Assembly: GCA_021713295.1 (NCBI GenBank)
Contig: JAKJJU010000001.1
Location: 144,993 to 208,992 of the forward strand
Source of the DNA: Thiotrichales bacterium 19S3-11
GTDB lineage: Bacteria; Pseudomonadota; Gammaproteobacteria; Francisellales; Francisellaceae
Length of the DNA stretch: 64,000 nucleotides
Reading direction: 5' to 3'
The number at the start of each line of letters is the position of its first letter. The first letter of the stretch is position 1. Positions 47,027 to 57,497 of this stretch are shown piece after piece. Below the pieces are notes generated by a model. The model worked only from the letters and a program-made list of their open reading frames with translations. It did no database searches and was not told the origin of the DNA. The position numbers and the translations under genes were made by a program.

Positions 47027-49408
47027 TTAGTATACTTTTTCAAGTGTAATTGTTTTTGTATAATCCCAAAGTGGCGCGGTTTTTTCAATACCTGATGCAA
47101 TTTCAATTGACCGTGATTTCAATAATGGATCAATATCCACATCTAAAATCGCCTCAGATTGTCCTTGTATCACACGAATCTTATCACCATAAGCAACGTC
47201 ATAATGCTCAGCCAAAGCTGGTGATAGTTTAACCGTATCATAACTTATGCGATCTTTTGTTCTCTGAAGCGCTTCTGCGCGACGTGTAATCGGGTCAACA
47301 CTATACAAAGAAACGCTCATAATACGACGGATACCATCATCAATTCTCGGTAAAGTTTTCGGAAGTTTAATCGGATTAACATCCGTTATTTTATGATCGA
47401 AGTTTGCATCAATCTCTGTAAGAATTTCAGCCGTTGTTTGATAATTAAAACCATCTAGCTCTAAGAAATTAGCTAATACGCGCAATACTTTCCAAGCTGG
47501 TTTAACCTCACCTTTCGATGAAACGGCTGCACTAAATGATTGTCTTTTGCCCATTAAATTAATCAAACTACCATCTGTTTCAGCATAAGTTGCTATTGGT
47601 AAGATCACATCAGCATAGCTGCCAATGGTCTCATTCATATAACTTGAAAGTGAAATCACATAGTCCATTTGCTCTAATGTGGTAATTGCTTTTTGTCCTA
47701 ATAATGTATCCAACTCTGGCTCAGTATTCAGTAAAATACAGGCCTGTATTTCAGCTTTAGCAGATAAAATCTCATTCACATCATAGCCATTTTGATCACT
47801 ATTGGCCTTGGGCCTAGCATTGACTAAGTCAGCACCTTTTTGATTTGCGCCAAAACCAACAATGCCACCTTTGGCGCTAACCATTGTTTTTAATAGCTGA
47901 TACAACGCATAAAATGTAGCAAAATGCGGATCCATAACGGCAATTTGACCTAATAAAATCACTGGTGTCTTAGCCTGCATTAAATTTCTTGCAATACGAT
48001 CTGACTCTGCATTGGCTTTTGTATTACTCAACAGCGACTCTAGTTCAGCATGAAATGGCCATTGCTCTTTCGTCAGCTTTAAAACTGACTTGATCACAGA
48101 AGCTAACATATGAACGAGCTCATCAGATTCTGTAATTACCTCTTGCAATGTAAAGTTAAACTCATAATAACGCGGATTGATCACAGCAACTTTTGCATTC
48201 TTTTGAGCAGCTTTCCTAACCCGATGATTTAAAAGTGGCATTTCTTTTCTTAAGTTTGACCCAACTAATAAAATATAGTCTGATTGCTCAATTTCATCCA
48301 ATGAACAATCGATACCACAACCACTAGATAAGCCTTGTGATAAATCGCCTTGTCTTAAACGTGTATCAATGGATTGTGAGCCCAAAGCCCTGACTAATTT
48401 TTGTAACAAGTATAACTCTTCTAAAGTCGAGCTTGGATGCGCAATTGCTGCAATTTTATCGCTAGCGATTTTTTTAACACTCTCTAGCACAGTTTTAACA
48501 AAATCAAGTGCCTCTTCCCAAGAAACTTTCTCCCATTCATCTCTTTTTTTAATCATTGGGTAGTTTAGACGTTCTTTAGAAGAAAGACCTTCATAAGCAA
48601 AGCGATCCCGATCTGATAACCAAGTTTCATTAATCTGATCATTTTCCTTAGGGACGGCTCTAAATACGTCACCACGACGGGTATGTAGATACTGATTGCT
48701 ACCTAACGCATCATGCGGTGCAATCGTTGGTTTTTGATTCATCTCCCAAGCACGGGCACGAAAACGAAACGGCTTCGAGGTTAAAGCACCCACAGGACAA
48801 ACATCAATCATATTACCTGATAACTCTGAATCGACGGTTTTTGCAACATACGTACCAATGGTCATATGTTCACCCCGACCTGTAGCACCCATTTCAGCAA
48901 CACCAGCAATTTCCTTACCAAAACGCACGCACCGAGTACATTGGATGCAGCGTGTTAACTCCGTTGCAACTAATGAGCCTAAATCAGGGTCTGCAACAAC
49001 TCGCTTTCCTTCAGAAAATTTTGAAACATCACGACCATAACCCAAAGCAATATCTTGCAGCTCGCACTCACCACCTTGATCACAAATCGGACAATCCAAT
49101 GGATGATTGATTAACAAAAATTCCATGATTGTTTTTTGGTACTGCAATGTTTTTTTATTTTTTGTATAAACTTTCATACCATCCATCACAGGCGTTGCAC
49201 AAGCAGGAGATGGCTTACGTGCATTTTCCATATCAACCAAACACATACGGCAGTTGGCTGCAACTGACAGTTTTTTATGATAACAAAAGCGAGGAATATA
49301 AATGTTATTTTCATCAGCAACTTCAATGATCATCTGACCAGGCTTCGCATGAAGTGTTTGATCATTTATTTGAATGGTTATCTCTTTCGGTGCTTCTTTC
49401 TCTGCCAC
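47027..49408 (-). CDS. nuoG: NADH-quinone oxidoreductase subunit G
   Basis: The large peripheral-arm subunit. N-terminal [2Fe-2S] N1b (CYHKKLSVAANCRMC...C), the [4Fe-4S] N5 motif HPLDCPICDQGGEC (His-ligated) and N4 (CIQCTRC...CPVGALTSK) are present. A molybdopterin-oxidoreductase-like domain without cofactor function follows (about residues 220-793). Length 793 is shorter than the E. coli protein (908) and close to the Legionella/Coxiella type. A 73-base gap separates it from nuoF, the largest within the operon, with a 12-base palindrome inside. Confidence 0.97.
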   Translation of the reverse strand: MAEKEAPKEITIQINDQTLHAKPGQMIIEVADENNIYIPRFCYHKKLSVAANCRMCLVDMENARKPSPACATPVMDGMKVYTKNKKTLQYQKTIMEFLLINHPLDCPICDQGGECELQDIALGYGRDVSKFSEGKRVVADPDLGSLVATELTRCIQCTRCVRFGKEIAGVAEMGATGRGEHMTIGTYVAKTVDSELSGNMIDVCPVGALTSKPFRFRARAWEMNQKPTIAPHDALGSNQYLHTRRGDVFRAVPKENDQINETWLSDRDRFAYEGLSSKERLNYPMIKKRDEWEKVSWEEALDFVKTVLESVKKIASDKIAAIAHPSSTLEELYLLQKLVRALGSQSIDTRLRQGDLSQGLSSGCGIDCSLDEIEQSDYILLVGSNLRKEMPLLNHRVRKAAQKNAKVAVINPRYYEFNFTLQEVITESDELVHMLASVIKSVLKLTKEQWPFHAELESLLSNTKANAESDRIARNLMQAKTPVILLGQIAVMDPHFATFYALYQLLKTMVSAKGGIVGFGANQKGADLVNARPKANSDQNGYDVNEILSAKAEIQACILLNTEPELDTLLGQKAITTLEQMDYVISLSSYMNETIGSYADVILPIATYAETDGSLINLMGKRQSFSAAVSSKGEVKPAWKVLRVLANFLELDGFNYQTTAEILTEIDANFDHKITDVNPIKLPKTLPRIDDGIRRIMSVSLYSVDPITRRAEALQRTKDRISYDTVKLSPALAEHYDVAYGDKIRVIQGQSEAILDVDIDPLLKSRSIEIASGIEKTAPLWDYTKTITLEKVY

Positions 49409-49481
49409 TTTTATTCACCTTTTCAATTCCAAAATATGCACGAATTACAAGCGCATAGCTATGCTTACTTTAATTCTTAAT

Positions 49482-50753
49482 TTATGCTGCTGTCATACTA
49501 CGTTTATGAGTTACAAAATATTCAAACTCATGACGGAATTTTGCTAAATAGCTCTGCACAGGCCACGCAGCCGCATCGCCTAAGCCGCAAATAGTATGAC
49601 CTTCTATATTACCAGCTACACGTACTAAGTTATCTAAATCATCGATTGTGCCTTCACCATGTAAGATTCGTTTTAACATTCTTGCCATCCAACCGGTGCC
49701 TTCACGACAAGGCGTACACTGGCCACAACTCTCTTCATAATAAAATTCGGCAATCCGAGCTAGCGCTTCAACCATACACGTTGTTTCATCCATCACAACA
49801 ACAGCGCCTGAGCCGAGCATAGACCCTGCCTTAGTGATCGAGTCATAGTCCATATTTAATGCCAACATTTCATCACCGGTTAAAATTTTACAGGAGCTAC
49901 CACCTGGGATAACTGCTTTAATTTTACGACTACCTCTAACACCACCTGCCATTTGTAATAAGCTTTTAAAAGGCGTTCCTAAACCAACTTCAAAGACACC
50001 TGGCTTATTAACGTGACCTGAAACACAGAATAATTTAGTGCCTCCACTACCTTGAACGCCTAAATCACTAAACCACGGCCCTCCATGCTGTAATATAGGC
50101 GGCACAGAAGCATAGGTTTCAGTATTATTAATATTAGTCGGCTTACCATAAAGCCCAACATTAGCTGGAAATGGTGGCTTAAATCGTGGTTGGCCTTTCT
50201 TACCTTCTAGAGAATTCAATAATGCCGTTTCTTCTCCACAAATATAAGCACCAGCCCCGATGTGCGTATGCAATTGAAAATCAAAGCCAGAGTTAAATAA
50301 ATTTTCACCGAGATAACCAGCTTTTCTTGCTTCTATCAATGCATTTTCAAAACGCTCAATTGGTTCATAAAACTCACCTCTAATGTAGTTATAACCAACT
50401 GTCGCACCAAAAACATAACCACCAATGGCCATACCCTCAATCAATTGATGCGGATTATATCGCATAATATCTCGATCTTTACAAGTACCAGGCTCACCCT
50501 CATCAGAGTTGCAAACAACATACTTTTGCCCTGGCATTTTTCTGGGCATAAAACTCCACTTAAGGCCGGTTGGAAATCCCGCACCGCCACGCCCACGAAG
50601 ATTAGATTTTTTTAATTCTTCAATAATTTCTTCTGGTGTAATTTGCTCTTTTAAAATTTTCTCCCATACACTATAGCCACCAACAGCACGGTAAGCTTCC
50701 ATTGACCAAGGCGTATCGTGATCTAAGGTACGAAAACAAACTTCATTTGCCAT
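49482..50753 (-). CDS. nuoF: NADH-quinone oxidoreductase subunit F
   Basis: The NADH-oxidising flavoprotein. It has the FMN/NADH loop [53 protein letters not shown] and the N3 [4Fe-4S] ligands [12 protein letters not shown] plus the distal Cys in [13 protein letters not shown]. Length 423 is normal. It starts 3 bases after nuoE. Confidence 0.98.
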   Translation of the reverse strand: MANEVCFRTLDHDTPWSMEAYRAVGGYSVWEKILKEQITPEEIIEELKKSNLRGRGGAGFPTGLKWSFMPRKMPGQKYVVCNSDEGEPGTCKDRDIMRYNPHQLIEGMAIGGYVFGATVGYNYIRGEFYEPIERFENALIEARKAGYLGENLFNSGFDFQLHTHIGAGAYICGEETALLNSLEGKKGQPRFKPPFPANVGLYGKPTNINNTETYASVPPILQHGGPWFSDLGVQGSGGTKLFCVSGHVNKPGVFEVGLGTPFKSLLQMAGGVRGSRKIKAVIPGGSSCKILTGDEMLALNMDYDSITKAGSMLGSGAVVVMDETTCMVEALARIAEFYYEESCGQCTPCREGTGWMARMLKRILHGEGTIDDLDNLVRVAGNIEGHTICGLGDAAAWPVQSYLAKFRHEFEYFVTHKRSMTAA

Positions 50754-50756
50754 AAC

Positions 50757-51260
50757 TTATTCCAAATTATCTATAATCTGATCAACTTTTTCAGGTGTCA
50801 GGTTTTCATAAAATTGCTTATCTACTTCTAACATTGGTGCGCCACAACAAGCACCCTGACACTCAACTTCTCTAAATGTAATACGACCATCTGCTGTTGT
50901 CTCGCCAGGTTTAATCCCCAAACGCTTTTCAATATGATGGATGATATCTTTAGCACCATTTAACATGCAAGAGATGTTGGTACAAACATTTAATTTATGA
51001 CGGCCAACTTCCTTTAAGTCATACATACTATAAAATGTTGCCACTTCATAAACGCTGATATTAGGCATTTCTAAATAAACAGCTAAGCTATCCATTAAAT
51101 CAACCGTTAAGTAACCACCATGATAATCTTGTAAGATATGAAGCGCTGGAATTACCGCTGAACACTTCTGATCTTCTGGGTATTTTTTTACCCAATGATG
51201 TAATTTTCTTTCTATATCTTCTGAGAAAATATTTTTATATTCATATGTATAATCGGTCAT
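50757..51260 (-). CDS. nuoE: NADH-quinone oxidoreductase subunit E
   Basis: Thioredoxin-like subunit with [2Fe-2S] cluster N1a: the four Cys ligands are in NVCTNISCMLNGA and VECQGACCGAPML. The helical N-terminus (ALHILQDYHGGYLTVDLMD; YEVATFYSMYDLKEVG) matches the family. Length is 167. It pairs with NuoF, whose gene follows 3 bases later, to form the NADH-binding module. Confidence 0.97.
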   Translation of the reverse strand: MTDYTYEYKNIFSEDIERKLHHWVKKYPEDQKCSAVIPALHILQDYHGGYLTVDLMDSLAVYLEMPNISVYEVATFYSMYDLKEVGRHKLNVCTNISCMLNGAKDIIHHIEKRLGIKPGETTADGRITFREVECQGACCGAPMLEVDKQFYENLTPEKVDQIIDNLE

Positions 51261-51270
51261 AACTCTACCT

Positions 51271-52527
51271 TTAACGATCTACATCACCAAATACGATATC
51301 CTGAGTTGCAATAATTGCTGGCACATCGGCCAACATATGCCCCTTTAACATTTCATTCATAGCTGATAAATGGGCAAACCCAGGTGCACGAATTTTCAAG
51401 CGATATGGTTTATTAGCCCCATCAGAGATTAAATAAATTCCAAACTCCCCTTTTGGATGCTCAACTGCCTGATACACTTCACCTTCTGGTACACAATAGC
51501 CTTCCGTAAAAAGCTTAAAGTGATGAATTAAAGCTTCCATATCATGTTTCATTGTCTCTCGTTTAGGTGGGGCAACTTTATGATCTTGAGCAATGACCTC
51601 ACCTGGGTTCTCTTTAAGCCATTGAATGCATTGACGCATAATATGATTGCTTTGACGCATCTCTTGGATACGAATCAAATAACGGTCATAGCAATCACCT
51701 GCTTGACCTATTGGTATTTCAAAGTCTAATTGATCATAAACCTCATAAGGCTGAGTTTTTCTTAAATCCCATGAGATGCCACTGGCTCTTAACATAGGAC
51801 CTGAAAAACCAAGCTGCATCGCACGTTCAGGCGACACCACACCGATACCAACCGTTCGTTGCTTCCAAATACGGTTATCAGTTAATAAGCTTTCATACTC
51901 ATCAACACATTTTGGAAAACGCTCTGTAAAATCCCACAGAAAATCAAGCAATGACCCCTGACGATTCTGATTGAGTTTATTACACGTCTTTTGTGATCTA
52001 AAATGAGACGGTTTATACTGAGGCATCTTATCTGGTAAGTCACGATAAACACCACCTGGGCGAAAATAGGTTGCATGCATTCTAGCACCAGAGACTGCTT
52101 CATATGAATCCATTAAATCTTCACGTTCACGAAACGCATATAAAAATGCTGTCATTGCACCTAAATCAAGACCATTAGCAGCTGTCCACATTAAATGGTT
52201 CAATATTCGAGTAACCTCACTAAACAGCACACGAATATACTGTGCTCTTATTGGCACTTCAACCTTTAATAGTTTTTCAATCGCCATAACATAAGCATGT
52301 TCATTGCACATCATTGAGACATAATCTAGACGGTCCATATAACCAATACTTTGATTAAACGGTTTTGTCTCTGCAAGCTTCTCTGTCCCCCTATGCAACA
52401 GACCAATATGCGGATCTGCACGCATAATGGTTTCACCATCAAGCTCAAGTACCAGCCTTAATACGCCATGCGCAGCAGGATGCTGTGGTCCAAAATTCAT
52501 AGTATAATTTTTAAATTCAGCTGACAT
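51271..52527 (-). CDS. nuoD: NADH-quinone oxidoreductase subunit D
   Basis: The 49-kDa-type subunit forming half of the quinone site. It starts with the classic [20 protein letters not shown], in which the His contact quinone, then [33 protein letters not shown] and the family end [12 protein letters not shown]. It is separate from NuoC, unlike the fused NuoCD of E. coli, and 418 residues is standard. The nuoC stop overlaps its start by one base. Confidence 0.98.
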   Translation of the reverse strand: MSAEFKNYTMNFGPQHPAAHGVLRLVLELDGETIMRADPHIGLLHRGTEKLAETKPFNQSIGYMDRLDYVSMMCNEHAYVMAIEKLLKVEVPIRAQYIRVLFSEVTRILNHLMWTAANGLDLGAMTAFLYAFREREDLMDSYEAVSGARMHATYFRPGGVYRDLPDKMPQYKPSHFRSQKTCNKLNQNRQGSLLDFLWDFTERFPKCVDEYESLLTDNRIWKQRTVGIGVVSPERAMQLGFSGPMLRASGISWDLRKTQPYEVYDQLDFEIPIGQAGDCYDRYLIRIQEMRQSNHIMRQCIQWLKENPGEVIAQDHKVAPPKRETMKHDMEALIHHFKLFTEGYCVPEGEVYQAVEHPKGEFGIYLISDGANKPYRLKIRAPGFAHLSAMNEMLKGHMLADVPAIIATQDIVFGDVDR

Positions 52528-53252
52528 TACTCTCTCTCTTTATCATCAGATGGTAATGATTGATTTTCATTAGCATAACGATTATCATCTCTTATTACTC
52601 TGGGAACTAGCGTACGCGGTTGAATTTCAACGGGCTCATAGACAACACGCTTAAGTGTATCATCATAACGCATCTCAAGATGCCCCGATATTGGAAAGTC
52701 TTTTCTAAACGGATGACCAATAAAACCATAATCAGTTAAAATACGACGCAAATCTGGATGATTATTAAATAAAATACCAAAAAGATCGAATACTTCGCGC
52801 TCATACCAATCAGCAACAGCCCATAATTCAACAACGCTAGGCAAAATCAGCTCATCTTCTGATAAATACGTTTTAACTCTGATACGAAGATTATGTTTTA
52901 CTGATAGCAAATGATAACAAACAGCAAACCTCGATTTATGTATATGATTTGCGGCATCTGTTGTTATATCAAAATTTTCAACAGCTCGAGAAAAGCCGCT
53001 TGCTGTTGCTTGTGAAGTAAGCCATTGCTCATGAGAATAAGTTAAATAATCAACGCCACTAACATCAATTAAGATTTCAAATGAAAGCTTATCTTTCAAT
53101 AACTTAAGTAAAGAATACACCCCATCCTTTGTGACACTAACAGTGAGTTCGTCATTTGCGATTTCACTATTGGTAAGCTCAATATTATACGCCTTAACTT
53201 TTTCAAGCAGTTGCGTTAACTGTAAATTAAGATGTTGCTTGTTATTTGTCAC
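52527..53252 (-). CDS. nuoC: NADH-quinone oxidoreductase subunit C
   Basis: The 30-kDa-type subunit of the peripheral arm. The signature [39 protein letters not shown] and [18 protein letters not shown] is complete. At 241 residues it has a slightly long, polar C-terminus ([21 protein letters not shown]). It follows nuoB after a 16-base gap and overlaps nuoD by one base. Confidence 0.96.
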   Translation of the reverse strand: MTNNKQHLNLQLTQLLEKVKAYNIELTNSEIANDELTVSVTKDGVYSLLKLLKDKLSFEILIDVSGVDYLTYSHEQWLTSQATASGFSRAVENFDITTDAANHIHKSRFAVCYHLLSVKHNLRIRVKTYLSEDELILPSVVELWAVADWYEREVFDLFGILFNNHPDLRRILTDYGFIGHPFRKDFPISGHLEMRYDDTLKRVVYEPVEIQPRTLVPRVIRDDNRYANENQSLPSDDKERE

Positions 53253-53268
53253 CGTCTATAACTCCTAA

Positions 53269-53751
53269 TTAGCCGCGCATAATGGTATTTGTTCGCTTTA
53301 TTTTATTCTGCAATTGAATAATACCATAAAGCAAAGCTTCCGCTGTTGGTGGACAACCTGGAATATAGATATCCACCGGCACAATACGATCACAACCTCT
53401 AACAACTGAATATGAATAGTGGTAATAACCACCACCATTAGCACAAGAACCCATTGAAATGACCCACTTTGGATTAGGCATCTGATCATAAACTTTACGC
53501 AATGCTGGCGCCATTTTATTACACAATGTACCGGCAACAATCATCAAGTCACTCTGTCTTGGCGAGGGCCTAAACACAACGCCAAAGCGATCCAAATCAT
53601 AGCGTGCAGCGCCCGCTTGCATCATCTCAACTGCACAGCATGCTAAACCAAACGTCATTGGCCACAAAGAGCCCGTCCTTACCCAATTAATTAATTCATC
53701 TGCACTGGTGGTTAAAAACCCACGAGAAGCAAGCTTTTCATTTACTCCCAT
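53269..53751 (-). CDS. nuoB: NADH-quinone oxidoreductase subunit B (cluster N2)
   Basis: The PSST-type subunit carrying the terminal [4Fe-4S] cluster N2: tandem Cys in [20 protein letters not shown], the Cys in [20 protein letters not shown], and [12 protein letters not shown]. The loop [20 protein letters not shown] is also canonical. Length 160 is normal. Its start overlaps the end of nuoA by 10 bases. Confidence 0.98.
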   Translation of the reverse strand: MGVNEKLASRGFLTTSADELINWVRTGSLWPMTFGLACCAVEMMQAGAARYDLDRFGVVFRPSPRQSDLMIVAGTLCNKMAPALRKVYDQMPNPKWVISMGSCANGGGYYHYSYSVVRGCDRIVPVDIYIPGCPPTAEALLYGIIQLQNKIKRTNTIMRG

Positions 53752-54113
53752 TCAAGTGCTCCTTTTTTCCACTCATAGATAAAGCCAATTAATAAGATCA
53801 ATAAAAACAGCATCATCGATAAAAAAGCAATTAACGACAGTTTTGATAATACGGCTGACCATGGAAATAAAAACGCAATTTCAAGGTCAAATACTAAAAA
53901 TAAGATTGCAACCAAATAATAACGCACATCAAATTTCATGCGCGCATCTTCAAACTCTGGGAAGCCACATTCAAATGGTGAATTTTTTTCTTTATTCGGC
54001 TGATAGGCACCAACAAATTTACATACCATTTTCCCTGCAACAGCAGCGCCAATTCCAACTAAAGACGATAATATTAAAAACACCAATATAGGCAGATAGT
54101 TTTCGTACAGCAT
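53742..54113 (-). CDS. nuoA: NADH-quinone oxidoreductase subunit A
   Basis: Three-helix membrane subunit; the conserved loop [20 protein letters not shown] includes the Cys near the quinone site, followed by [20 protein letters not shown]. The length of 123 fits. It is the first gene of the nuo operon, 128 bases after the tRNA-Leu gene, in a gap with a candidate -10 site. Confidence 0.97.
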   Translation of the reverse strand: MLYENYLPILVFLILSSLVGIGAAVAGKMVCKFVGAYQPNKEKNSPFECGFPEFEDARMKFDVRYYLVAILFLVFDLEIAFLFPWSAVLSKLSLIAFLSMMLFLLILLIGFIYEWKKGALEWE

Positions 54114-54165
54114 AGGCTATTCCTTAACGACCGATAACCTTTTATCCTAACTTCTTTATGTCAAC

Positions 54166-54171
54166 ATTATA
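54166..54171 (-). promoter_or_regulatory. Candidate -10 box before nuoA
   Basis: TATAAT on the minus strand, 53 bases before the nuoA ATG and within the 128-base gap after tRNA-Leu. The -35 at 17 bases (GTGGAA) is poor, so the site is only a candidate. A TTGACA hexamer lies 9 bases further downstream but has no good -10 partner. The nuo genes may also be read through from glmM-tpiA-secG. Confidence 0.35.
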
Positions 54172-54241
54172 TAATGATAAGTTTAAATTTCCACTCAAAC
54201 TTTAGCTTTAAATGACATCTTCGAAACAGATTAATAAATCT

Positions 54242-54328
54242 TGGTGCCGAAGGCGGGACTTGAACCCGCACGAGCATACGCCCACTACCCCCTCAAGATA
54301 GCGTGTCTACCAATTCCACCACTTCGGC
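54242..54328 (-). tRNA. tRNA-Leu (GAG)
   Basis: An 87-base class II tRNA. The 5' end is GCCGAAGTGGTGGAATTGG, the anticodon arm CTATC-TTGAGGG-GGTAG gives anticodon GAG, a long variable arm follows, the T arm is GCGGG-TTCAAGT-CCCGC and the CCA end is encoded. The position behind secG equals leuU of E. coli. It is transcribed in the same direction as the flanking genes. Confidence 0.97.
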
Positions 54329-54352
54329 ATCTAAAAATTATAGGCTAAGGGA

Positions 54353-54739
54353 TTATTCATGATTCGACGATGAAGTCTGCTTTTGAATTTTTTCAATTAA
54401 ATCATTGTTACCATTAGAGTGTTCTAATAACTGATCAACTTGCTTATCATCTTTCGTTGTCATTGGCTTTGTTGTCTGTGTAACCGGCAACTCTAAAGAT
54501 TGAGCAGCTTTTAGTGAACTTAAATGCCCTAAGGTTAGTGCAGTAATAAAAAACAAAGCCGCCAGCAAGCCCGTTAATTTTAGCATAAACGGCGCAGCAC
54601 CTCTTGAGCCAAAAATAGTCCCCGAGCTACCACTACCAAAAGATGCTCCCATATCAGCACCTTTACCGTGTTGAACCAAAACTAACGCTATAATCGCAAC
54701 AGCTATAATAATATGTAAAATAAGAACCAATTCTAACAT
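54353..54739 (-). CDS. secG: Preprotein translocase subunit SecG
   Basis: Small inner-membrane partner of SecYE. Two helices are seen: residues 1-22 (LELVLILHIIIAVAIIALVL) and about 50-70, joined by the conserved QHGKGADMGASFGSGSSGTI. The polar C-terminal tail (about 75-128) is longer than the core but common in proteobacteria. It is 5 bases after tpiA and 24 bases before tRNA-Leu. Confidence 0.96.
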   Translation of the reverse strand: MLELVLILHIIIAVAIIALVLVQHGKGADMGASFGSGSSGTIFGSRGAAPFMLKLTGLLAALFFITALTLGHLSSLKAAQSLELPVTQTTKPMTTKDDKQVDQLLEHSNGNNDLIEKIQKQTSSSNHE

Positions 54740-54744
54740 TGTTG

Positions 54745-55488
54745 TTATGCCATATTAACAATTTTTACAAACATATCCGCATCCAAAGACGCGCCACCAA
54801 TTAATCCGCCATCAACATTATCCAACTGAAATAATTCAGAGGCATTTTGCGGTTTTACGCTGCCACCATATACGATTCTTATCACTTTGGCAAGTTTACG
54901 ATTATGATTTTCTAGCGTTTGGCGAATAAAATTATGCATTGCTTCAACATCTTCAGTTGTCGCTGCAAGTCCAGTACCTATTGCCCAAACAGGCTCATAG
55001 GCAATGGTAACTCTGGCCAACTGACTATCTTTTAAAGAGCTAATAACACTCTGTAATTGCTCACCAACCACTTGAAATTGTTGATTATCCTCCCGCTGCT
55101 TTTTACTCTCGCCAACGCAAACAATCACTGACAAGCCTTCATCTAGTGCAAGTTTCACCTTTTTAGCAACAATAGCATTATCTTCAGCAAAAAGATTACG
55201 GCGCTCTGAATGACCAATAAGCACATAGTTAATCCCAAGATCTGACAGCATATGGCAATTAACTTCACCTGTATAAGCACCTTCATTATAGGCACTAACA
55301 TTCTGAGCACCATAATCAATACCCTTGGCACCCAACGTCGTAGAAACAAAATTTAAATAAGGATAGGGAATAAATAAAATGATGTCTGTTTTCTCTAAGT
55401 TAACCTCATTAATTGAGTCACATAAATTTTTTGCAAAAGCAAATGAACCATACGATTTCCAATTCCCCATCACCAACGGTTTGCGCAT
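54745..55488 (-). CDS. tpiA: Triosephosphate isomerase
   Basis: Interconverts dihydroxyacetone phosphate and glyceraldehyde 3-phosphate. The TIM barrel is clear: VMGNWKSYG with the catalytic Lys region, NYVLIGHSERRNLFAED with the catalytic His, AYEPVWAIGTGLAAT with the catalytic Glu and loop 6, and RIVYGGSVKPQNASEL. Length 247 is standard. It lies between glmM and secG, as in Legionella-type genomes. Confidence 0.98.
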   Translation of the reverse strand: MRKPLVMGNWKSYGSFAFAKNLCDSINEVNLEKTDIILFIPYPYLNFVSTTLGAKGIDYGAQNVSAYNEGAYTGEVNCHMLSDLGINYVLIGHSERRNLFAEDNAIVAKKVKLALDEGLSVIVCVGESKKQREDNQQFQVVGEQLQSVISSLKDSQLARVTIAYEPVWAIGTGLAATTEDVEAMHNFIRQTLENHNRKLAKVIRIVYGGSVKPQNASELFQLDNVDGGLIGGASLDADMFVKIVNMA

Positions 55489-55542
55489 ATCAATCTCCTA
55501 ACTTAATTCTTATCTAACCACATAACATGCTTTAGCTTTACT

Positions 55543-56883
55543 TTAACTACATAGACTTGTGACAATCTCACTAAGATGCATTGCATGCTTTTGTGCTAAC
55601 TCTTCAACTTCAGCTTCAACCATTACACGCAAAACAGGCTCAGTTCCCGAGGGTCGAAGCACAACTCTACCTTTCTGATTTAGTATGCCTTCTACTGTCT
55701 GAACTTCATCATCGATCACTTGCCAATCCGCCTTAGTCAAAGGATGCTCTAATGGCACATTAATCATACACTGTGGCATTTTTTCAAAGCCTATCAATAA
55801 TTCTTGCAATGACTTCTTTTCTGTCAACATAACAGCTAAAACTTGCAATGCCGCGATAATCCCATCGCCTGTGGTATTTGCATTTAAGTAAATAATATGC
55901 CCAGATGCTTCACCGCCTAATTGCCATTGATTTTCTCGTAACTGCTCAATAACATAGCGATCACCAACTTTAGCTCGTTTAAACGCAATACCTGCACGTT
56001 TTAATGCTAACTCTAATGCAAAGTTACTCATTACAGTACCAACAACACCGCCTTGTAACTGGTTTGATTTACTTGCCTGCATCGCTAATAAATAAATAAT
56101 CTCATCACCATCAATTAAATGTCCTTTGGCATCAGCTAAAATCAAACGGTCAGCATCACCGTCTAATGCTATACCAATATCTGCCTGTTCATTAATAACA
56201 CAATCGAGCATTTTTTGAGGATAAACCGCCCCACAGTGTTCATTAATATTCAAACCATTTGGCGTATCTGCAATGACAACAACTTCGGCTCCCAATTCTC
56301 TAAAGACACTCGGCGCAACATGATATGCAGCACCATTAGCACAATCTAAGACAATTTTAATCCCTCTTAACATCATCGAATTTGGAATTGATGCCTTACA
56401 AAATTCAATATAACGCCCGGGCGCATCATCAACTCTGTATATTGCACCAATTGATTCTGGTTTAACACAAACCAATGGCTCATCTAAAATTGCCTCTATC
56501 TCAAGCTCAATTTGATCATCAAGCTTAAAACCATCTTCTGAAAAAAACTTAATACCGTTATCATGATGTGGATTATGCGATGCACTAATTACAACGCCTG
56601 CTGATGCGTGAAATGTTCGAGTTAGATAGGCAACTGCCGGCGTTGGCATAGGCCCTAATAAATAGACATCCACACCACTTGCTGTTAGACCAGCTGATAA
56701 GGCTGATTCTAACAAATAACAGGATCGCCTAGTATCTTTACCAATAACGACTTTGGCCTTTTTTTTATTTTTACATAACACATTGCCTACGGCCCAACCC
56801 AAGTGTAGTGCAACTTCAGGTGTAATGGGAAAGCGACCAATATAGCCTCTTATACCATCCGTTCCAAATAATTTTCTGCTCAT
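55543..56883 (-). CDS. glmM: Phosphoglucosamine mutase
   Basis: Converts glucosamine 6-phosphate to glucosamine 1-phosphate for UDP-GlcNAc. The active-site Ser is in VISASHNPHHDNGIKFF, the metal loop is IALDGDADRLI, and the sugar and phosphate loops are GGEASGHI and RPSGTEPVLRVMVE. I chose the ATG at 56883 (MSRKLFGTDGIRGYIG, 446 residues), preceded by AGGAG; a TTG seven codons earlier overlaps that site. The enzyme might also serve mannose 1-phosphate formation, since no manB is seen, but this is speculation. Confidence 0.97.
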   Translation of the reverse strand: MSRKLFGTDGIRGYIGRFPITPEVALHLGWAVGNVLCKNKKKAKVVIGKDTRRSCYLLESALSAGLTASGVDVYLLGPMPTPAVAYLTRTFHASAGVVISASHNPHHDNGIKFFSEDGFKLDDQIELEIEAILDEPLVCVKPESIGAIYRVDDAPGRYIEFCKASIPNSMMLRGIKIVLDCANGAAYHVAPSVFRELGAEVVVIADTPNGLNINEHCGAVYPQKMLDCVINEQADIGIALDGDADRLILADAKGHLIDGDEIIYLLAMQASKSNQLQGGVVGTVMSNFALELALKRAGIAFKRAKVGDRYVIEQLRENQWQLGGEASGHIIYLNANTTGDGIIAALQVLAVMLTEKKSLQELLIGFEKMPQCMINVPLEHPLTKADWQVIDDEVQTVEGILNQKGRVVLRPSGTEPVLRVMVEAEVEELAQKHAMHLSEIVTSLCS

Positions 56884-56959
56884 AAAAAGATCACTCCTAA
56901 TCAATCATCAAAAATTAAAGCTCAAGGATAGCGAATTTTATGCTTAAAGGTAAGTCTAT

Positions 56960-57442
56960 TTAGTCAGATTCGACGTTTAAAAATGGAATAGATAAAGGAT
57001 AAGGCCAAATTTCACCATTAGCCGCTTTAATTGCACCGATAATGACAAAAATCACAGTTAGAATGACTAATACCATTAATAACAACCAACCAATAAAGAT
57101 AGTCATTAAGATAATACAAATAACAAAATATATAATAAAACTTGCAATCCAATTAACCAAATTCCGGCCGACTTTATCTGCATTCTCTGAATGATCTCTA
57201 GATAAAAGCCACAACACAAATGGCAATACTAAACCTAAAATTGGCACAATAAATCCAGCTAAAATAGATAAGTTCATCAGCGTCAGCCAAACATTTTCAT
57301 TCAAACCAAAGAGCTCACCGGAAGCACTAGTTTTGAATTTTTTCTGGCCTAAAATATTCTCTTTTGCTTGATTAAATTCATCTTCTGATAATACACCTGC
57401 TTCTTTAAGCTCATTGAGCTTTTTTATCTCATCAGCGATCAT
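56960..57442 (-). CDS. DUF4870-type membrane protein with N-terminal SHOCT-like motif
   Basis: Residues 1-30 (EIKKLNELKEAGVLSEDEFN) are a SHOCT-like short helix motif. The remaining part has about four hydrophobic segments in the DUF4870/Tic20-like pattern, with the polar SRDHSENADKVGRNLVNW loop between helices 2 and 3. Function is unknown. It sits 55 bases after clpA's... preceding gene start side, i.e. it is transcribed after glmM's upstream neighbour clpA, and could share the clpA transcript. Length is 160. Family assignment is by pattern only. Confidence 0.75.
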   Translation of the reverse strand: MIADEIKKLNELKEAGVLSEDEFNQAKENILGQKKFKTSASGELFGLNENVWLTLMNLSILAGFIVPILGLVLPFVLWLLSRDHSENADKVGRNLVNWIASFIIYFVICIILMTIFIGWLLLMVLVILTVIFVIIGAIKAANGEIWPYPLSIPFLNVESD

Positions 57443-57497
57443 CGCTTATTTGTCTCCTTTGCTTATAAATTTATACCATCCATAGCCTTGTAGTTTA

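Noticed and set aside
53298..53540. Second frame inside nuoB on the minus strand
   Set aside because: It is an overlapping frame fully inside a conserved gene, with no ribosome site and no recognisable product.
55543..56883. Phosphomannomutase ManB for the colitose pathway
   Set aside because: The family features and linkage to tpiA and secG are those of GlmM; there is no evidence for use of mannose phosphate.
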